From the NCBI RefSeq assembly GCF_010993745.1, contig NZ_WOTN01000003.1, forward strand, positions 248,001 to 312,000: a DNA stretch of 64,000 bases. Direction: 5' to 3'. The DNA is from Fodinicola acaciae. Lineage in GTDB: Bacteria; Actinomycetota; Actinomycetes; Mycobacteriales; HKI-0501. Numbering within the stretch: the stretch's first letter is position 1; every line of letters starts with the position of its first letter. Position numbers and translations under genes: made by a program. Shown here piece after piece: positions 1-8,592 of this stretch. The notes beneath the pieces are model-generated. The model was not told the DNA's origin. It did not search any database and saw only the letters and a list, made by a program, of their open reading frames with translations.

Positions 1-629
1 ATCGCCGGAAACGCCGTGCGCAGGCCGCGGCTTCTGCGTTGGACCGGCAGGGTTTCCGGGACATGCGTGTAAACCGCCGCCATCAACGCCATCCCGGCGG
101 CGGCCAGGACCGCGAACACCATTCGCCACGAGCCGACGCCGAGAATGAGGCCGCCGGCCACCGGCGCGATCACCGGCGCGGTCATCGCGATCGCGCCGAG
201 CGTGGACAGCTGTCGTGCCGCGCTGACGCCGGTGGCCCGGTCGGTGATCACCGCCCGCCCGATGACCAGACCGGCGCCGCCGGCCATCCCCTGCAGCAGC
301 CGGGCGAGGTCGAACGCCTCGATGGTCGGCGCGAGGACACATGCCAGCGACAGCAACGAAAACAATGTGGTGCCGGCCAGCAGGAGCCGTCGCCGGCCGA
401 GCGTGTCGCTGACCGGCCCGAGCACGACCTGGCCGACCGCCGTGCCGACCAGACAGGCCGTCAACGACAGCTGGACCGCCGCCGGCGTCGTCCCAAATGA
501 CGCGACGATCTGCGGCAGGCCGGGCGCGTACATGTCGGTGGCGAACGGCGACACGGCCGACAGGCCACCGAGGACGACGAGCAGCGGTCCCGCTTTTTCC
601 GCCACGGCGGGGCGCGTACGGACTGACAT
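1..629 (-). CDS. Bcr/CflA-type MFS drug-efflux transporter (3' end off the window)
   Basis: I translated this from the minus strand; it runs off the left edge, so only about the first 209 residues are visible. The protein starts MSVRTRPAVAEKAGPL and shows MFS motif A between helices 2 and 3 (GPVSDTLGRRR), a first-helix FATDMYAPGLP segment typical of the Bcr/CflA branch, and about six hydrophobic helices. Family members are 12-helix proton-coupled exporters of drugs or small metabolites. The ATG is preceded by GGAG about 7 nt upstream. It lies 23 nt downstream of the binding-lipoprotein gene and is probably co-transcribed with it and the DHA2 transporter. The substrate cannot be read from sequence. 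Confidence 0.85.
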   Translation of the reverse strand, partial: MSVRTRPAVAEKAGPLLVVLGGLSAVSPFATDMYAPGLPQIVASFGTTPAAVQLSLTACLVGTAVGQVVLGPVSDTLGRRRLLLAGTTLFSLLSLACVLAPTIEAFDLARLLQGMAGGAGLVIGRAVITDRATGVSAARQLSTLGAIAMTAPVIAPVAGGLILGVGSWRMVFAVLAAAGMALMAAVYTHVPETLPVQRRSRGLRTAFPA

Positions 630-652
630 CGGTCTCCATCCAGGTTTTCGCG

Positions 653-1606
653 TCACAACCGGCGTGCGCGGCCGACGACCGCGGCGAGGCGACGAATCTC
701 GGCCGCCATCCCCGACCAGCTCAGCACGGGCTCGGGATTCCACTCCCCGACCTGGTGTGCGCGTACGGCCGGCAGCGTCGTCCACATCGGATTGGCCGCC
801 AACTGCACGGCGCGCTGGCTGTATGGCCGCCGGTCCAGAAGCAGCAGGTCGGCCCGGCAGCGATCGGCGTTCTCCCAGGACAGCGAGGTGGAATATCGGG
901 CGCCGGCCGGTTCCAGGGTGGCCACCGGCAAACCTGACTCTCCGGCCAGTGCGACGATCGGATAGGCCGGGCTGGCGACATCCATGGTGTGCGGCCGTGC
1001 CGCGACAAACGCCGTACGCGCTGTGGCCGGATTTCTCACGCTCGCCGTGAAATCCGTCAGTGCCGCATGGAATCCCGGGCGCTGCGCGTCGGCGCTGGCT
1101 TGCGCGGAACGACCTCCCAGTGACGCCGCGAGATCGGCGACCCTGGCAAGTGTCCGCGACGCCGGATGCGCGTGCATTTCCAGATTGACCACCGGAAGCA
1201 CGGCGCTGACCGCACCGAGGTCATAGTCGGTGAGCAGCGCCGCGCCGCGCATCCGGCCGACGATCACCAGGTCGATCCCCGCGGCGAGCACCTTCTCGAC
1301 TTTCAGTTCTCCCCAGCTGTCACCAAAACTCGGCGTGACCGTGCGATCGAGGTTTCCGGAGGTGCTGCGATCGCCTGCCGTCACGGCGTACGTGCCGGCG
1401 CACCGAACGCCGTAGTCCCACAGGGCTGCGGCGAGATTCAGGTAACACAGGACTTTTCGTGGCCGGTCAGGCGACACGACGGTTTTACCGAGGTCGTCGA
1501 CGAAACGCCAGCGATACATCGGCGCGGTCGTGACCGTACGGGCGCCGCAACCGGCGACGAGCAGGCCACCCGCCGCGGCCGTGAACAGTTGGCGACGGCT
1601 GGTCAT
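653..1606 (-). CDS. Siderophore/metal-type ABC substrate-binding lipoprotein
   Basis: Predicted 317-residue cell-surface lipoprotein of the class III (FhuD/BtuF-like) binding family. The start at 1606 gives MTSRRQLFTAAAGG, a Tat-like twin-arginine region followed by a lipobox (LLVAGC); an in-frame upstream extension would place this signal internally. The mature protein has the family layout: an N-lobe opening with a DDLGKTVVSPDRPRK strand, a long linking helix region (HPASRTLARVADLAASLGG), and a C-lobe. The start lies 1 nt after the stop of the DHA2 MFS gene. No cognate FecCD permease or ATPase gene is in view, so it may work with a transporter elsewhere. Binding of a siderophore or similar chelate is inferred from the family. 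Confidence 0.82.
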   Translation of the reverse strand: MTSRRQLFTAAAGGLLVAGCGARTVTTAPMYRWRFVDDLGKTVVSPDRPRKVLCYLNLAAALWDYGVRCAGTYAVTAGDRSTSGNLDRTVTPSFGDSWGELKVEKVLAAGIDLVIVGRMRGAALLTDYDLGAVSAVLPVVNLEMHAHPASRTLARVADLAASLGGRSAQASADAQRPGFHAALTDFTASVRNPATARTAFVAARPHTMDVASPAYPIVALAGESGLPVATLEPAGARYSTSLSWENADRCRADLLLLDRRPYSQRAVQLAANPMWTTLPAVRAHQVGEWNPEPVLSWSGMAAEIRRLAAVVGRARRL

Positions 1607-1607
1607 G

Positions 1608-2993
1608 TCAGCCGACCCCACGTCGCAGCAGCCAACCGCCCAGCGCTCCGGTGACCAGTGCCAGGACCCCACAGCAGACCATCGCGTTGAGCAGCCCGGC
1701 TGTCGGCGAAAAATGGCCTGTGGCGGCGAAAATCACCCCGCACAGCGCGATGCCGAGGGCGAGGCCGAGCTGGCGAGCGCCGTTGGCGGCGGCGCCCGCG
1801 GTCGCCCCGAAAGCCGGTGGCACGGCGGCGATCGCCACCGCGGGGAACACCGGCGAGACGATGCCGGCGCCGATCCCGGTAAGTACGAAGGCCGGCAGCA
1901 GCGCGAGCCAGCTCGGCAGCGCGAGAATCAGCGCCGCCGACAGGCAGCCGACACCGATCAACACCGTGGCACCGCCCAGCACGCGTGCTGGAGACCGGCC
2001 ATGAAAACGCGCGCTGAACAACGCCGACACGACCACGAAAACGACAACCTGCGAGGCCAGCGCAAGCGACGTGCCGGCCGAGCTGAGGCCCGTACTGTCC
2101 TGCAACCACAACGACAACACCGGCAGCGCGCCGAACGCCGCGAAATAATAACCGAAAGCCACCAACAGGACGCCGACAAACCCGCGTGTGCCGAACAAAG
2201 CCGGCGGCAGCACCGGCGCGAGCGTACGCCGCTGGATCACGACGAACAGCCCGGCCGCGACGACGCTGACGACCCAGCCGGTCACGGTCGTCGCGGCGGT
2301 CCAGCCGGCCTCGCCACCGCTGATGATCGCGTACGTCAACGCCGTCGTGGCGATCGACAAGGTCACCATGCCGGCCACGTCGACCTTGTGGCCGGTCGGC
2401 GGGCTCTCCGCGAACGACCGCGCCGCCAGCACGATCGCGACCGCGCAGATGGGCAGCGAAAGCAGGAAAATCCATCGCCAGCCCAGAAACTGGGCGATGA
2501 CGCCGCCGCTGAGCGTACCGATCGCACTGGCCACGCCGGCCACCGTCCCCCAGACGGCGAAGGCCGTGGCGCGATCCTTTCCCCGGTAGGTCAACGCCAC
2601 CAGCGGCAGGATCGTGGCGAACATCGCGGCCGCGCAGATCCCCTGCACGGCGCGAGCGGCGATCAGCATGCCGGTGGACACCGACAGCCCGCAGGCCAAT
2701 GTCGCGAGGCTGAAACCCACCAGCCCGGCCACATACACCCGCTTACGGCCGAGCGCGTCGCTCAGCGAGCCCAAGCCCAGCAGTGTCCCCGCCAGCAACA
2801 CCGTGAAGACGTCGACGATCCATTGCAGCGCCCCGAAACCGGCGTGCAACTCGAGCGCCATGCGGGGCAGCGCGACGGTGACGATCGTGGCGTACACCAG
2901 CAACAGGAAGGTGCCGACGCATGCGGCGACCAGCGGCCACCACACCCGCTCCGGCGTGCCGGTCACGGCCGGCGGCGAGGTCAGCTGAGGCAT
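1608..2993 (-). CDS. MFS transporter, DHA2-like drug/siderophore exporter
   Basis: 461 residues with the membrane pattern of drug:proton antiporters of the DHA2 (EmrB/QacA) group: TM1 WWPLVAACVGTFLLLVYATI with the following VTVALPRMALEL, motif A at LGSLSDALGRKRVY, and motif C-like GTLSGGVIAQFLGWRWIF at the end of helix 5. First gene of a tight three-gene minus-strand unit with the binding lipoprotein and the Bcr-type transporter. Two exporters flanking a chelate-binding lipoprotein suggest a siderophore or metallophore export/uptake unit, but the sequence does not prove the substrate. Its ATG lies back to back with the divergent CGNR regulator. Confidence 0.85.
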   Translation of the reverse strand: MPQLTSPPAVTGTPERVWWPLVAACVGTFLLLVYATIVTVALPRMALELHAGFGALQWIVDVFTVLLAGTLLGLGSLSDALGRKRVYVAGLVGFSLATLACGLSVSTGMLIAARAVQGICAAAMFATILPLVALTYRGKDRATAFAVWGTVAGVASAIGTLSGGVIAQFLGWRWIFLLSLPICAVAIVLAARSFAESPPTGHKVDVAGMVTLSIATTALTYAIISGGEAGWTAATTVTGWVVSVVAAGLFVVIQRRTLAPVLPPALFGTRGFVGVLLVAFGYYFAAFGALPVLSLWLQDSTGLSSAGTSLALASQVVVFVVVSALFSARFHGRSPARVLGGATVLIGVGCLSAALILALPSWLALLPAFVLTGIGAGIVSPVFPAVAIAAVPPAFGATAGAAANGARQLGLALGIALCGVIFAATGHFSPTAGLLNAMVCCGVLALVTGALGGWLLRRGVG

Positions 2994-3018
2994 GCCCTCA
3001 CTGTGCTGTAATGACCTT

Positions 3019-3558
3019 GTGCAGGAGAACCATTACTACCGCGATGCGCTCTGTCTTGTGACCGACCTCATCAACGAACCGCCGCGCGACCCGGCCGACC
3101 TCGCCCGCCGATGGAACAGCCGTGACCTCGGCCACCGCGTGACCGCCGAGCAAGCCGACCCGCACGACGTCCAGGACATCCTGCGGACCTGGCGCGACAT
3201 CGTCGACGCGGACACCGAAGCCGACCGCGTACGCCTGCTCAACGCCCTGCTCGCACAGGCCGCGGCGTATCCGCGGATCACCAACCACGACGGTTCCGGA
3301 TGGCATCTGCACTATCGCGACGACAACGCCTCGCTGGCCGCCACCATCCGCGCGGTCACCGCCGTCGCCGCCGCCCGGCACCTCAGCGAAAACGGCATGC
3401 ACCGGCTCGGCCGTTGCACACTCGCCGAATGCCGCCGCGCGTTCGTCGACCTCAGCCGCGGCGGACGGCAGCATTACTGCACCAGAGTGTGCGCCAACCG
3501 TGACGCCGTACGCCGGCACCGCGCCCGTAAGAGCCTGTTGATGAACGGTGGTGGGTGA
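3019..3558 (+). CDS. CGNR zinc-finger protein, putative transcriptional regulator
   Basis: About 179 residues from a GTG start. The N-terminal two thirds is the helical ABATE-type region (LVTDLINEPPRDPADLARRW). The C-terminal 45 residues are a CGNR zinc finger: GRCTLAECRRAFVDLSR, then HYCTRVCANRDAVRRHRARK, giving four zinc-ligand cysteines with CANR in place of the usual CGNR. TGTAAT ends 6 nt before the GTG, which could be the -10 of a leaderless transcript; an ATG at 2992 overlaps the divergent MFS start and is less likely. The last eight codons (SLLMNGGG) are supplied by a miniature transposon inserted at 3531. It probably controls the divergent transporter operon. Confidence 0.78.
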   Translation: MQENHYYRDALCLVTDLINEPPRDPADLARRWNSRDLGHRVTAEQADPHDVQDILRTWRDIVDADTEADRVRLLNALLAQAAAYPRITNHDGSGWHLHYRDDNASLAATIRAVTAVAAARHLSENGMHRLGRCTLAECRRAFVDLSRGGRQHYCTRVCANRDAVRRHRARKSLLMNGGG

Positions 3559-3692
3559 GAGTCGAGATCCAAACATCGCTCTGCCGGTGCCGGACGGAGC
3601 CCCAAATAGCAGCGCTATGGTGGGGTTTCGTGCGGTGCCGGCAGGCGGCGTTTGGGCTCGGCTATCGCGTGCCACCGTTTACCAACAGGCTC
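3531..3692. mobile_element. MITE-like element 1 (non-autonomous, about 162 bp)
   Basis: The ends are imperfect terminal inverted repeats: GAGCCTGTTGATGAACGGTG on the left, and on the right the reverse complement of GAGCCTGTTGGTAAACGGTG. There is no transposase gene inside. The interior shares GAGAGTCGAGATCCAAAC exactly, plus several shorter blocks, with the element at 39871-40045, so both belong to one family. A clear target duplication is no longer visible (TAA left, CAA right). The left end lies inside the 3' end of the CGNR gene and provides its stop codon; the right end lies just past the stop of the LysR gene. Confidence 0.72.
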
Positions 3693-3703
3693 CAAAGGCG
3701 AGA

Positions 3704-4609
3704 TCACCGCTGACGCTGGCCCGGATCTCCGGTCTTCGCGACGGAGCCGAGCACCTGGCGGATGGCTTTGAGCGCGGGGTGTTCGCTGGCACCGCGGCGG
3801 GTGGCGACGGAGATCCGCCGGGTGGGTTGGCCGGGGAGCGGGTCGAGTCGGATGGCCGGGTCGTCATGGACCGACAGCAGAGCGGGCAGGAACGCCACCG
3901 CGTGGCCGGTACGAACCAGGTGGGTGTGGAGCAGCAGATCGGACGTTTCGTAGCGGACGTCTGGTTCGAAACCGGCATTGCGGCAGACGGTGATGGCCCA
4001 GGCCCTGGCGAGCGAGCCGGCCGGTTCCATGATCCACGGCCGGTCGGCCAACTCCTCCAGTCCCGAGTACGGATGGTCGCCGGGTTGCGCGAGTTGGATG
4101 GGGTCTGCCATCAGGTGGTGGTATTGGATGTCGGGTCGCCGGCGTTGCGGGAGTGCCGGATATTCCTCCAGCAGTACGAGGTCGAACTCGCCGGCGACCA
4201 GTGCGGGCAGCGCGGTTTCCGGTTCCCGGTCGCTGACCAGGACCCGGAGCTCGGGAAACGACGCGCCGAGCGCGTCGAGGGCCGGCGGGAGCAGAGCGTG
4301 CGCGGCCGTCTGGAAGACGGCGATTCGTACGGTCCCGGCGATCGCGCTGTGCGCGGAGTCGAGGTCGGCGCGCGCTCCCTCCAGGATCGCCAGGATCGCC
4401 TCGGTGTGCTCGACCAACCGCTCGGCGGGACGGGTGAGCCGGACCCGCCGCCCGACCGGTTCCAGCAGGGCCACCCCGGCCTCGGCTTCCAGCACCTTGA
4501 GTTGTTGGGAGACCGCCGAAGGCGAGTACGAGTGCGCCTCCGCGACCGCGGCGAGGGTGCCGCGGAGGTGGAGCTCGCGGAGCAGCCACAGCCGGTGCAG
4601 GTCCAACAC
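3704..4609 (-). CDS. LysR-family transcriptional regulator
   Basis: 301 residues. Residues 1-60 are the LysR winged helix-turn-helix (LWLLRELHLRGTLAAVAEA, then SPSAVSQQLKVLEAEAGVAL). The rest is a two-lobe type 2 periplasmic-binding effector domain (GTVRIAVFQTAAHALLPPAL; PELRVLVSDREPE). It is transcribed away from the PLP ammonia-lyase-like gene with under 100 nt between starts, the classic arrangement in which a LysR protein controls its divergent neighbour. The effector is likely an amino acid or related metabolite of that enzyme; this is inference from position. Confidence 0.9.
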   Translation of the reverse strand: MLDLHRLWLLRELHLRGTLAAVAEAHSYSPSAVSQQLKVLEAEAGVALLEPVGRRVRLTRPAERLVEHTEAILAILEGARADLDSAHSAIAGTVRIAVFQTAAHALLPPALDALGASFPELRVLVSDREPETALPALVAGEFDLVLLEEYPALPQRRRPDIQYHHLMADPIQLAQPGDHPYSGLEELADRPWIMEPAGSLARAWAITVCRNAGFEPDVRYETSDLLLHTHLVRTGHAVAFLPALLSVHDDPAIRLDPLPGQPTRRISVATRRGASEHPALKAIRQVLGSVAKTGDPGQRQR

Positions 4610-4628
4610 CCGAGTCTCCGATCGGCCA

Positions 4629-4656
4629 GTTTTTCTTATCAGTATTCCTCAGAAAC
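4629..4656. promoter_or_regulatory. Candidate LysR operator between divergent genes
   Basis: The AT-rich spacer holds an interrupted inverted repeat, TTTCT (4632-4636) and AGAAA (4651-4655), with the inner block TTATCAGTATTCCTCA. This A/T-rich dyad is much less GC-rich than its surroundings and lies between the LysR start and its divergent target, as expected for a LysR site. No binding data can be inferred beyond this. Confidence 0.4.
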
Positions 4657-4704
4657 ATGCGCTGGACTCACGTATCCACGGGCATTGATCCTTGTTGGGT
4701 GCTG

Positions 4705-5814
4705 ATGACCGAATGTGGCTCCTGGTACCACCAGCCGGACGCGCGGTTGTGGCGATGCGCGCCCCCGCCGGAAACGGCGTTCCAGTACCACCGTGGATTA
4801 CCCGCCTATCGACCGACGGCGTTGGTGGAATGTCCAACGCTGGCAACCGAACTGGGCGTCGGCCGGGTCTTCGTCAAGGACGAGTCGTCGCGGCTGGGAC
4901 TGGGTTCGTTCAAGGTGCTGGGAGCGTCCTGGGCCGTCGCGCGACTGCTCGCTGCGCGTACGGTCGCCAACGCCTCGCTCACCGTCGACGTGCTGCGGCA
5001 GGCCGCCGCTGAGGACCCGTTCGAGCTGGTGACCGCGACCGAGGGCAATCACGGTCGCGCGCTGGCCTACGTCGGCCGCCTCCTCGGCCTGCCGGTACGC
5101 GTTTTCGCGCCGGATCGGGTCCCAGCCGCGGCCGTCGCGGCGATCGCGGCGACTGGCGCTGAGGTGAGTACGGTCGCCGAACCGTACGACCGCGTGGTCG
5201 ACCGCGCCGCGGACTACGCGGCTTTTCGTGGCCGGGAGCTGGTGCAGGACACGGCGTGGCCCGGGTACGAGCGCGTACCGGGGTGGATCGTGGCGGGCTA
5301 CCAGACCCTGCTCGGCGAGATCGACGGTCAACTGCGGGTGCACGGCGAGCCCGGGCCGGATCTGGTGGCGGCGCCGGTCGGGGTCGGGTCACTCGCGCAG
5401 GCCGTGGTGACGCACTATCGCGCCGCGCAGCCGCCAGGGCCGGCCGTGCTGGCGGTGGAGCCGACCACCGCCGCGGGACTGATGGCGAGCCTGCGGCGCG
5501 GCACGCCGCAGTCGGTGCCAACCACGCACACCACGATGACCGGGCTGAACTGCGGTCGGCTGTCCAGCGCGGCGTGGCCGGTGCTCGCCGCCGGGTTGGA
5601 CGCGGCGACCGCGGTGGACGACCAGGCCGCGCAGGCTGCCGTCGAGGACCTGGCCTCCCTCGGCATCAGCTCGGGCCCGAGCGGAGCCGCATCGCTGGCC
5701 GGCGTACGCGCCGCACTCAGCGGCACCGGACACGAGCGACGTCGCGAGGAGCTCGGCCTCACCTCCGCGTCGACCGTCGTACTGCTGAACACCGAAGGGG
5801 CAACAAACCGATGA
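4705..5814 (+). CDS. PLP-dependent diaminopropionate ammonia-lyase-like enzyme
   Basis: 369 residues of the fold-type II PLP family. The lysine forming the internal aldimine is in [14 protein letters not shown], the phosphate-side [16 protein letters not shown] motif follows, and the glycine-rich loop is [15 protein letters not shown]. The spacing and the [16 protein letters not shown] block match 2,3-diaminopropionate ammonia-lyases more than threonine dehydratases or synthases. The predicted reaction is alpha,beta-elimination of an amino acid to a 2-oxoacid and ammonia. I chose the ATG at 4705; an in-frame ATG at 4657 would add 16 unconserved-looking residues and run to the edge of the LysR operator. 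The M1 peptidase gene starts 10 nt after its stop. Confidence 0.78.
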   Translation: MTECGSWYHQPDARLWRCAPPPETAFQYHRGLPAYRPTALVECPTLATELGVGRVFVKDESSRLGLGSFKVLGASWAVARLLAARTVANASLTVDVLRQAAAEDPFELVTATEGNHGRALAYVGRLLGLPVRVFAPDRVPAAAVAAIAATGAEVSTVAEPYDRVVDRAADYAAFRGRELVQDTAWPGYERVPGWIVAGYQTLLGEIDGQLRVHGEPGPDLVAAPVGVGSLAQAVVTHYRAAQPPGPAVLAVEPTTAAGLMASLRRGTPQSVPTTHTTMTGLNCGRLSSAAWPVLAAGLDAATAVDDQAAQAAVEDLASLGISSGPSGAASLAGVRAALSGTGHERRREELGLTSASTVVLLNTEGATNR

Positions 5815-5824
5815 AAGGGATGTC

Positions 5825-7249
5825 ATGACGCGTACGAGGTGGGCGATGTTGCCCGCGGCCGCGATGGTCGCCAGCCTGCTGGCGGCCCCAGCCGCGGCGG
5901 CCGCCGGCCGGCCGGGTGGACAGTCCATCGGCGATCCATATTTTCCGCACGACGGGAACACCGGTTACCAGGTCGACCACTACGCGCTCGATCTGTCCTA
6001 CCAGCCCGGTGCCGACAAACTGAGTGGCACGGCGACGATCTCGGCGACGACGACGCAGGACCTCAGCAGTTTTTCGTTCGATTTCGCGCTCACCACCTCA
6101 GCCGTACGGGTCGATGGCCAACCGGCGGATTTCGCCAGTAAAAACGACAAGCTGCTCATCACACCGAGGAAAGCGGTGCCGGCAGGCCGGCCGATGACGG
6201 TCGCGGTGACGTATTCCGGCGTTCCGTCCAAGGTGCGGATGTACGGCGAACAGGCCTGGTTCGCCAGTCCTGACGGCGCCGCATCGGTCGCTCAACCGCA
6301 TTACGCCGCGTTTTGGTTTCCCTGCAACGATCATCCCTCCGACAAGGCGACCTGGTCCGCCGCGGTTTCCGTACCGGCCGGCACCACCGCGATCACCAGC
6401 GGCAAGCTGGACGGAACGCGGAAGGTCGGCGACCGGGTCGTCTGGAGGTGGAGCACCGACATTCCGTTGGCCACCTACAACTCCTTTATGGCCATTGGAA
6501 AGTTCAATTTCAGGAACACCACGGCCCCGGATGGACGGCCGTTTATCCGCGCGTACAGCCAACGCCTCCCGAAGACGGAAATGCAGAACGCGATCTCCGG
6601 CATCGAACGTACGCCGGAGGTGCTCGCCTGGGAGTCCAGCCTCTTCGGACCGTATCCGTTCGACGTCGAGGGTGGCGTCGCCGTCAACGCCGGCAAGGTG
6701 CAGGACGCCGAGGAGTTCCAGACGAAGCCGGTTTACAGCAACGTATTCACCCACGACAACGACCTGGGCGATGTCGTACACGAGAACGCCCACCAATGGT
6801 TCGGCGACGCGGTTTCCCCCAGGACCTGGCGCGACATCTGGCTCAACGAAGGCTTCGCCCGCTACAGCGAATGGCTGTGGGACGAGCACGAAGGCGAAAA
6901 GCCGGCGAGCCAGGCCGCTGACGAGGACTACCGGAAATACGCCAGCGGCGACGGGTTCTGGCGGACAGCTCCCGGTGACCCGGGTGCCAGCCATCTGCTG
7001 GACGACCCGGTCTACGAGCGCGGCGCGATGACCCTGCAGGCCCTGCGTTCGACCGTGGGCGACGACGCGTTCTTCCGCATCCTCAGACACCGGATCAGCG
7101 ACAACCGGTATGGCAACGAGTCGACGAGCGAGTTCATCGCGCGCGCCGAGAAAATCTCCGGCAGGTCGCTGAAACCACTGTTCGAAACCTGGCTTTACGC
7201 CAAGAAACGCCCGGCCAGTCCACCCAGCAATGGGACTGCAGCTGGATGA
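5825..7249 (+). CDS. Secreted M1-family metallopeptidase (paralogue 1)
   Basis: 474 residues with a signal peptide ([20 protein letters not shown], cleavage near AAA-AAG). An N-terminal saddle-like beta domain precedes a gluzincin catalytic domain with HENAH (319-323) and the third zinc ligand in WLNEGF (Glu342), then a C-terminal helical segment ([20 protein letters not shown]). The classic GAMEN aminopeptidase motif is missing; the equivalent strand reads [10 protein letters not shown]. Preceded by AAAGGGA, 10 nt after the ammonia-lyase-like gene, and probably co-transcribed. A close paralogue is at 16548-18026. An extracellular aminopeptidase role is inferred. Confidence 0.88.
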   Translation: MTRTRWAMLPAAAMVASLLAAPAAAAAGRPGGQSIGDPYFPHDGNTGYQVDHYALDLSYQPGADKLSGTATISATTTQDLSSFSFDFALTTSAVRVDGQPADFASKNDKLLITPRKAVPAGRPMTVAVTYSGVPSKVRMYGEQAWFASPDGAASVAQPHYAAFWFPCNDHPSDKATWSAAVSVPAGTTAITSGKLDGTRKVGDRVVWRWSTDIPLATYNSFMAIGKFNFRNTTAPDGRPFIRAYSQRLPKTEMQNAISGIERTPEVLAWESSLFGPYPFDVEGGVAVNAGKVQDAEEFQTKPVYSNVFTHDNDLGDVVHENAHQWFGDAVSPRTWRDIWLNEGFARYSEWLWDEHEGEKPASQAADEDYRKYASGDGFWRTAPGDPGASHLLDDPVYERGAMTLQALRSTVGDDAFFRILRHRISDNRYGNESTSEFIARAEKISGRSLKPLFETWLYAKKRPASPPSNGTAAG

Positions 7250-7257
7250 GTGGGTGG

Positions 7258-7277
7258 CCCCTGGCGGTGCCACGGGG
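7258..7277 (+). terminator. Weak hairpin after the M1 peptidase gene
   Basis: CCCCTGGC and GCCACGGGG form a short stem (one bulged C) 9 nt past the stop codon. There is no T run, so it could be a GC-rich actinobacterial-style terminator or simply chance. Confidence 0.3.
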
Positions 7278-7384
7278 TCAGAGCCCTGAGCTACTGACCC
7301 GGTTGCGTCTCAATCGTCACAGTGACGGTGATCCATCATGGCGTAGGCTCCGCATTGCAACGTGAGAAACGGGACGGTGGACGA

Positions 7385-7570
7385 ATGACCGACGAACGCG
7401 TCGAGGAGTCGAAGGCCGAAGAGGGCCGCTACGACGGACGCTACGGCGCTGCCGAGCCGGCCGGCGATCCGGACAACGACAATGTGCACGTTCCGGGGAT
7501 GCTGGAGAATTTCCAGACCGTGTTCGGCCGCCATCGCGCGCAGGGTCAGAGCGACGCGGACGGCTCTTGA
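7385..7570 (+). CDS. Small acidic hypothetical protein
   Basis: 61 residues starting MTDERVEESKAEEGRYDGRY. It is rich in Glu, Asp and Gly, has no membrane segment or signal peptide, and looks intrinsically disordered apart from a short hydrophobic patch (VPGMLENFQTVFGRH). The ATG at 7385 is preceded by a GGACGGTGG purine-rich stretch; an in-frame ATG at 7322 would add 21 unrelated-looking residues. It sits alone between the M1 peptidase and the methyltransferase. I do not recognise a family. Confidence 0.5.
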   Translation: MTDERVEESKAEEGRYDGRYGAAEPAGDPDNDNVHVPGMLENFQTVFGRHRAQGQSDADGS

Positions 7571-7768
7571 GGCAAAGTGCCGGTGTCAGGATCTGAGGCC
7601 ATGTGAGCGGCTAGCGAATGCCATCAGGCCCGCGACGACGTACGTGTAGGCCAGCAGTAGACGAGCCCAGATCCTCGCTCCGAGGGCACCGGTCGTGATT
7701 CGAGCAAGAGGTTCACGCTGTCAGCAAAACCGGTTCGGGTCGCCGCGACACCCCGGCATGCTGGGTCT

Positions 7769-8563
7769 ATGGATCTTGGATTTAGCGATGAGGTCGTCGA
7801 CCTCTATCACAGATACCGGCGCGGTTATCCGGCTCCGGTGATCGCCACAATCGCAAAAGCGTTCGGTCTGGCCGCCGACGACGTCGTCATCGACATCGGC
7901 TGCGGAACAGGTCAATTGACGCTGCCACTCGCCCGGCGCGTACGAGCGGCCGTCGGTGTCGATCCCGAACCCGACATGCTTGCCCGCGCACGCCAGACGG
8001 CGCACGAGCAGGGCGTCACCAACATCAGCTGGATGCTTGCCGCCGACGCGGACCTGCCCGCGTTTGGCACGCTGGTAGGCAAGCACCGGCTTGCCGCGGC
8101 AACCATCGGCCAGGCATTGCACTGGATGACTCCCGAGACGCTGTTTCACGATGTGGCGCCACTGCTGCGACCCGGCGGCGGCGTCGCGGTGGTCACCAAC
8201 GGCACACCTCTGTGGCTGCAGCAAACCAGCTGGTCCAAAGCGTTGCGACACGTTCTCGAACAGTGGCTGGAAGAACCTGCCACCGATCCATGCGGCACCG
8301 ACGAGGCCAGCCAGCACCGCTACGCCAACGCCCTCGCCGCCGCGGGAATGCACGTCAACCGGGCCACTGTCAACTACACCGATGAGCTTAACCTCGACCA
8401 GGTCATCGGCGGCGTGCTGTCGGCCTTCTCCGCCGAACAACTACCAAGAGCAGATCAGCGCGACACGTTCGCCCAACGAGTACGCGACGCCCTGGCCCCA
8501 CACCAGCGGTTCTCCGAGCACGTCCAAGTGACCGTCCTGACGGGTATCGTCGGCAACCCTTAG
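7769..8563 (+). CDS. Class I SAM-dependent methyltransferase
   Basis: 264 residues. Motif I is VVIDIGCGTGQLTLPLA, the acidic residue binding the ribose hydroxyls is in AVGVDPEPDML, and the post-II region is a typical Rossmann-like methyltransferase (QALHWMTPETLFHDVAPLLR, PGGGVAVVTNG). The opening DEVVDLYHRYRRGYP resembles small-molecule methyltransferases of the UbiE/Methyltransf_11 type. The substrate cannot be predicted. Monocistronic; the next gene is convergent. Confidence 0.85.
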   Translation: MDLGFSDEVVDLYHRYRRGYPAPVIATIAKAFGLAADDVVIDIGCGTGQLTLPLARRVRAAVGVDPEPDMLARARQTAHEQGVTNISWMLAADADLPAFGTLVGKHRLAAATIGQALHWMTPETLFHDVAPLLRPGGGVAVVTNGTPLWLQQTSWSKALRHVLEQWLEEPATDPCGTDEASQHRYANALAAAGMHVNRATVNYTDELNLDQVIGGVLSAFSAEQLPRADQRDTFAQRVRDALAPHQRFSEHVQVTVLTGIVGNP

Positions 8564-8592
8564 GACCTCACGGATGGAGAGAAACCTGAGCC

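Noticed and set aside
1530-3011. Long plus-strand frame of about 490 codons
   Set aside because: Highly charged, repeat-like composition typical of the opposite strand of GC-rich genes; the minus-strand MFS and lipoprotein genes explain the region.
7586-7715. Minus-strand peptide with a membrane-like stretch (ARLLLAYTYVVAGLMAFASR)
   Set aside because: Only about 40 codons, no start codon near its beginning and no family; could be a gene relic but unsupported.
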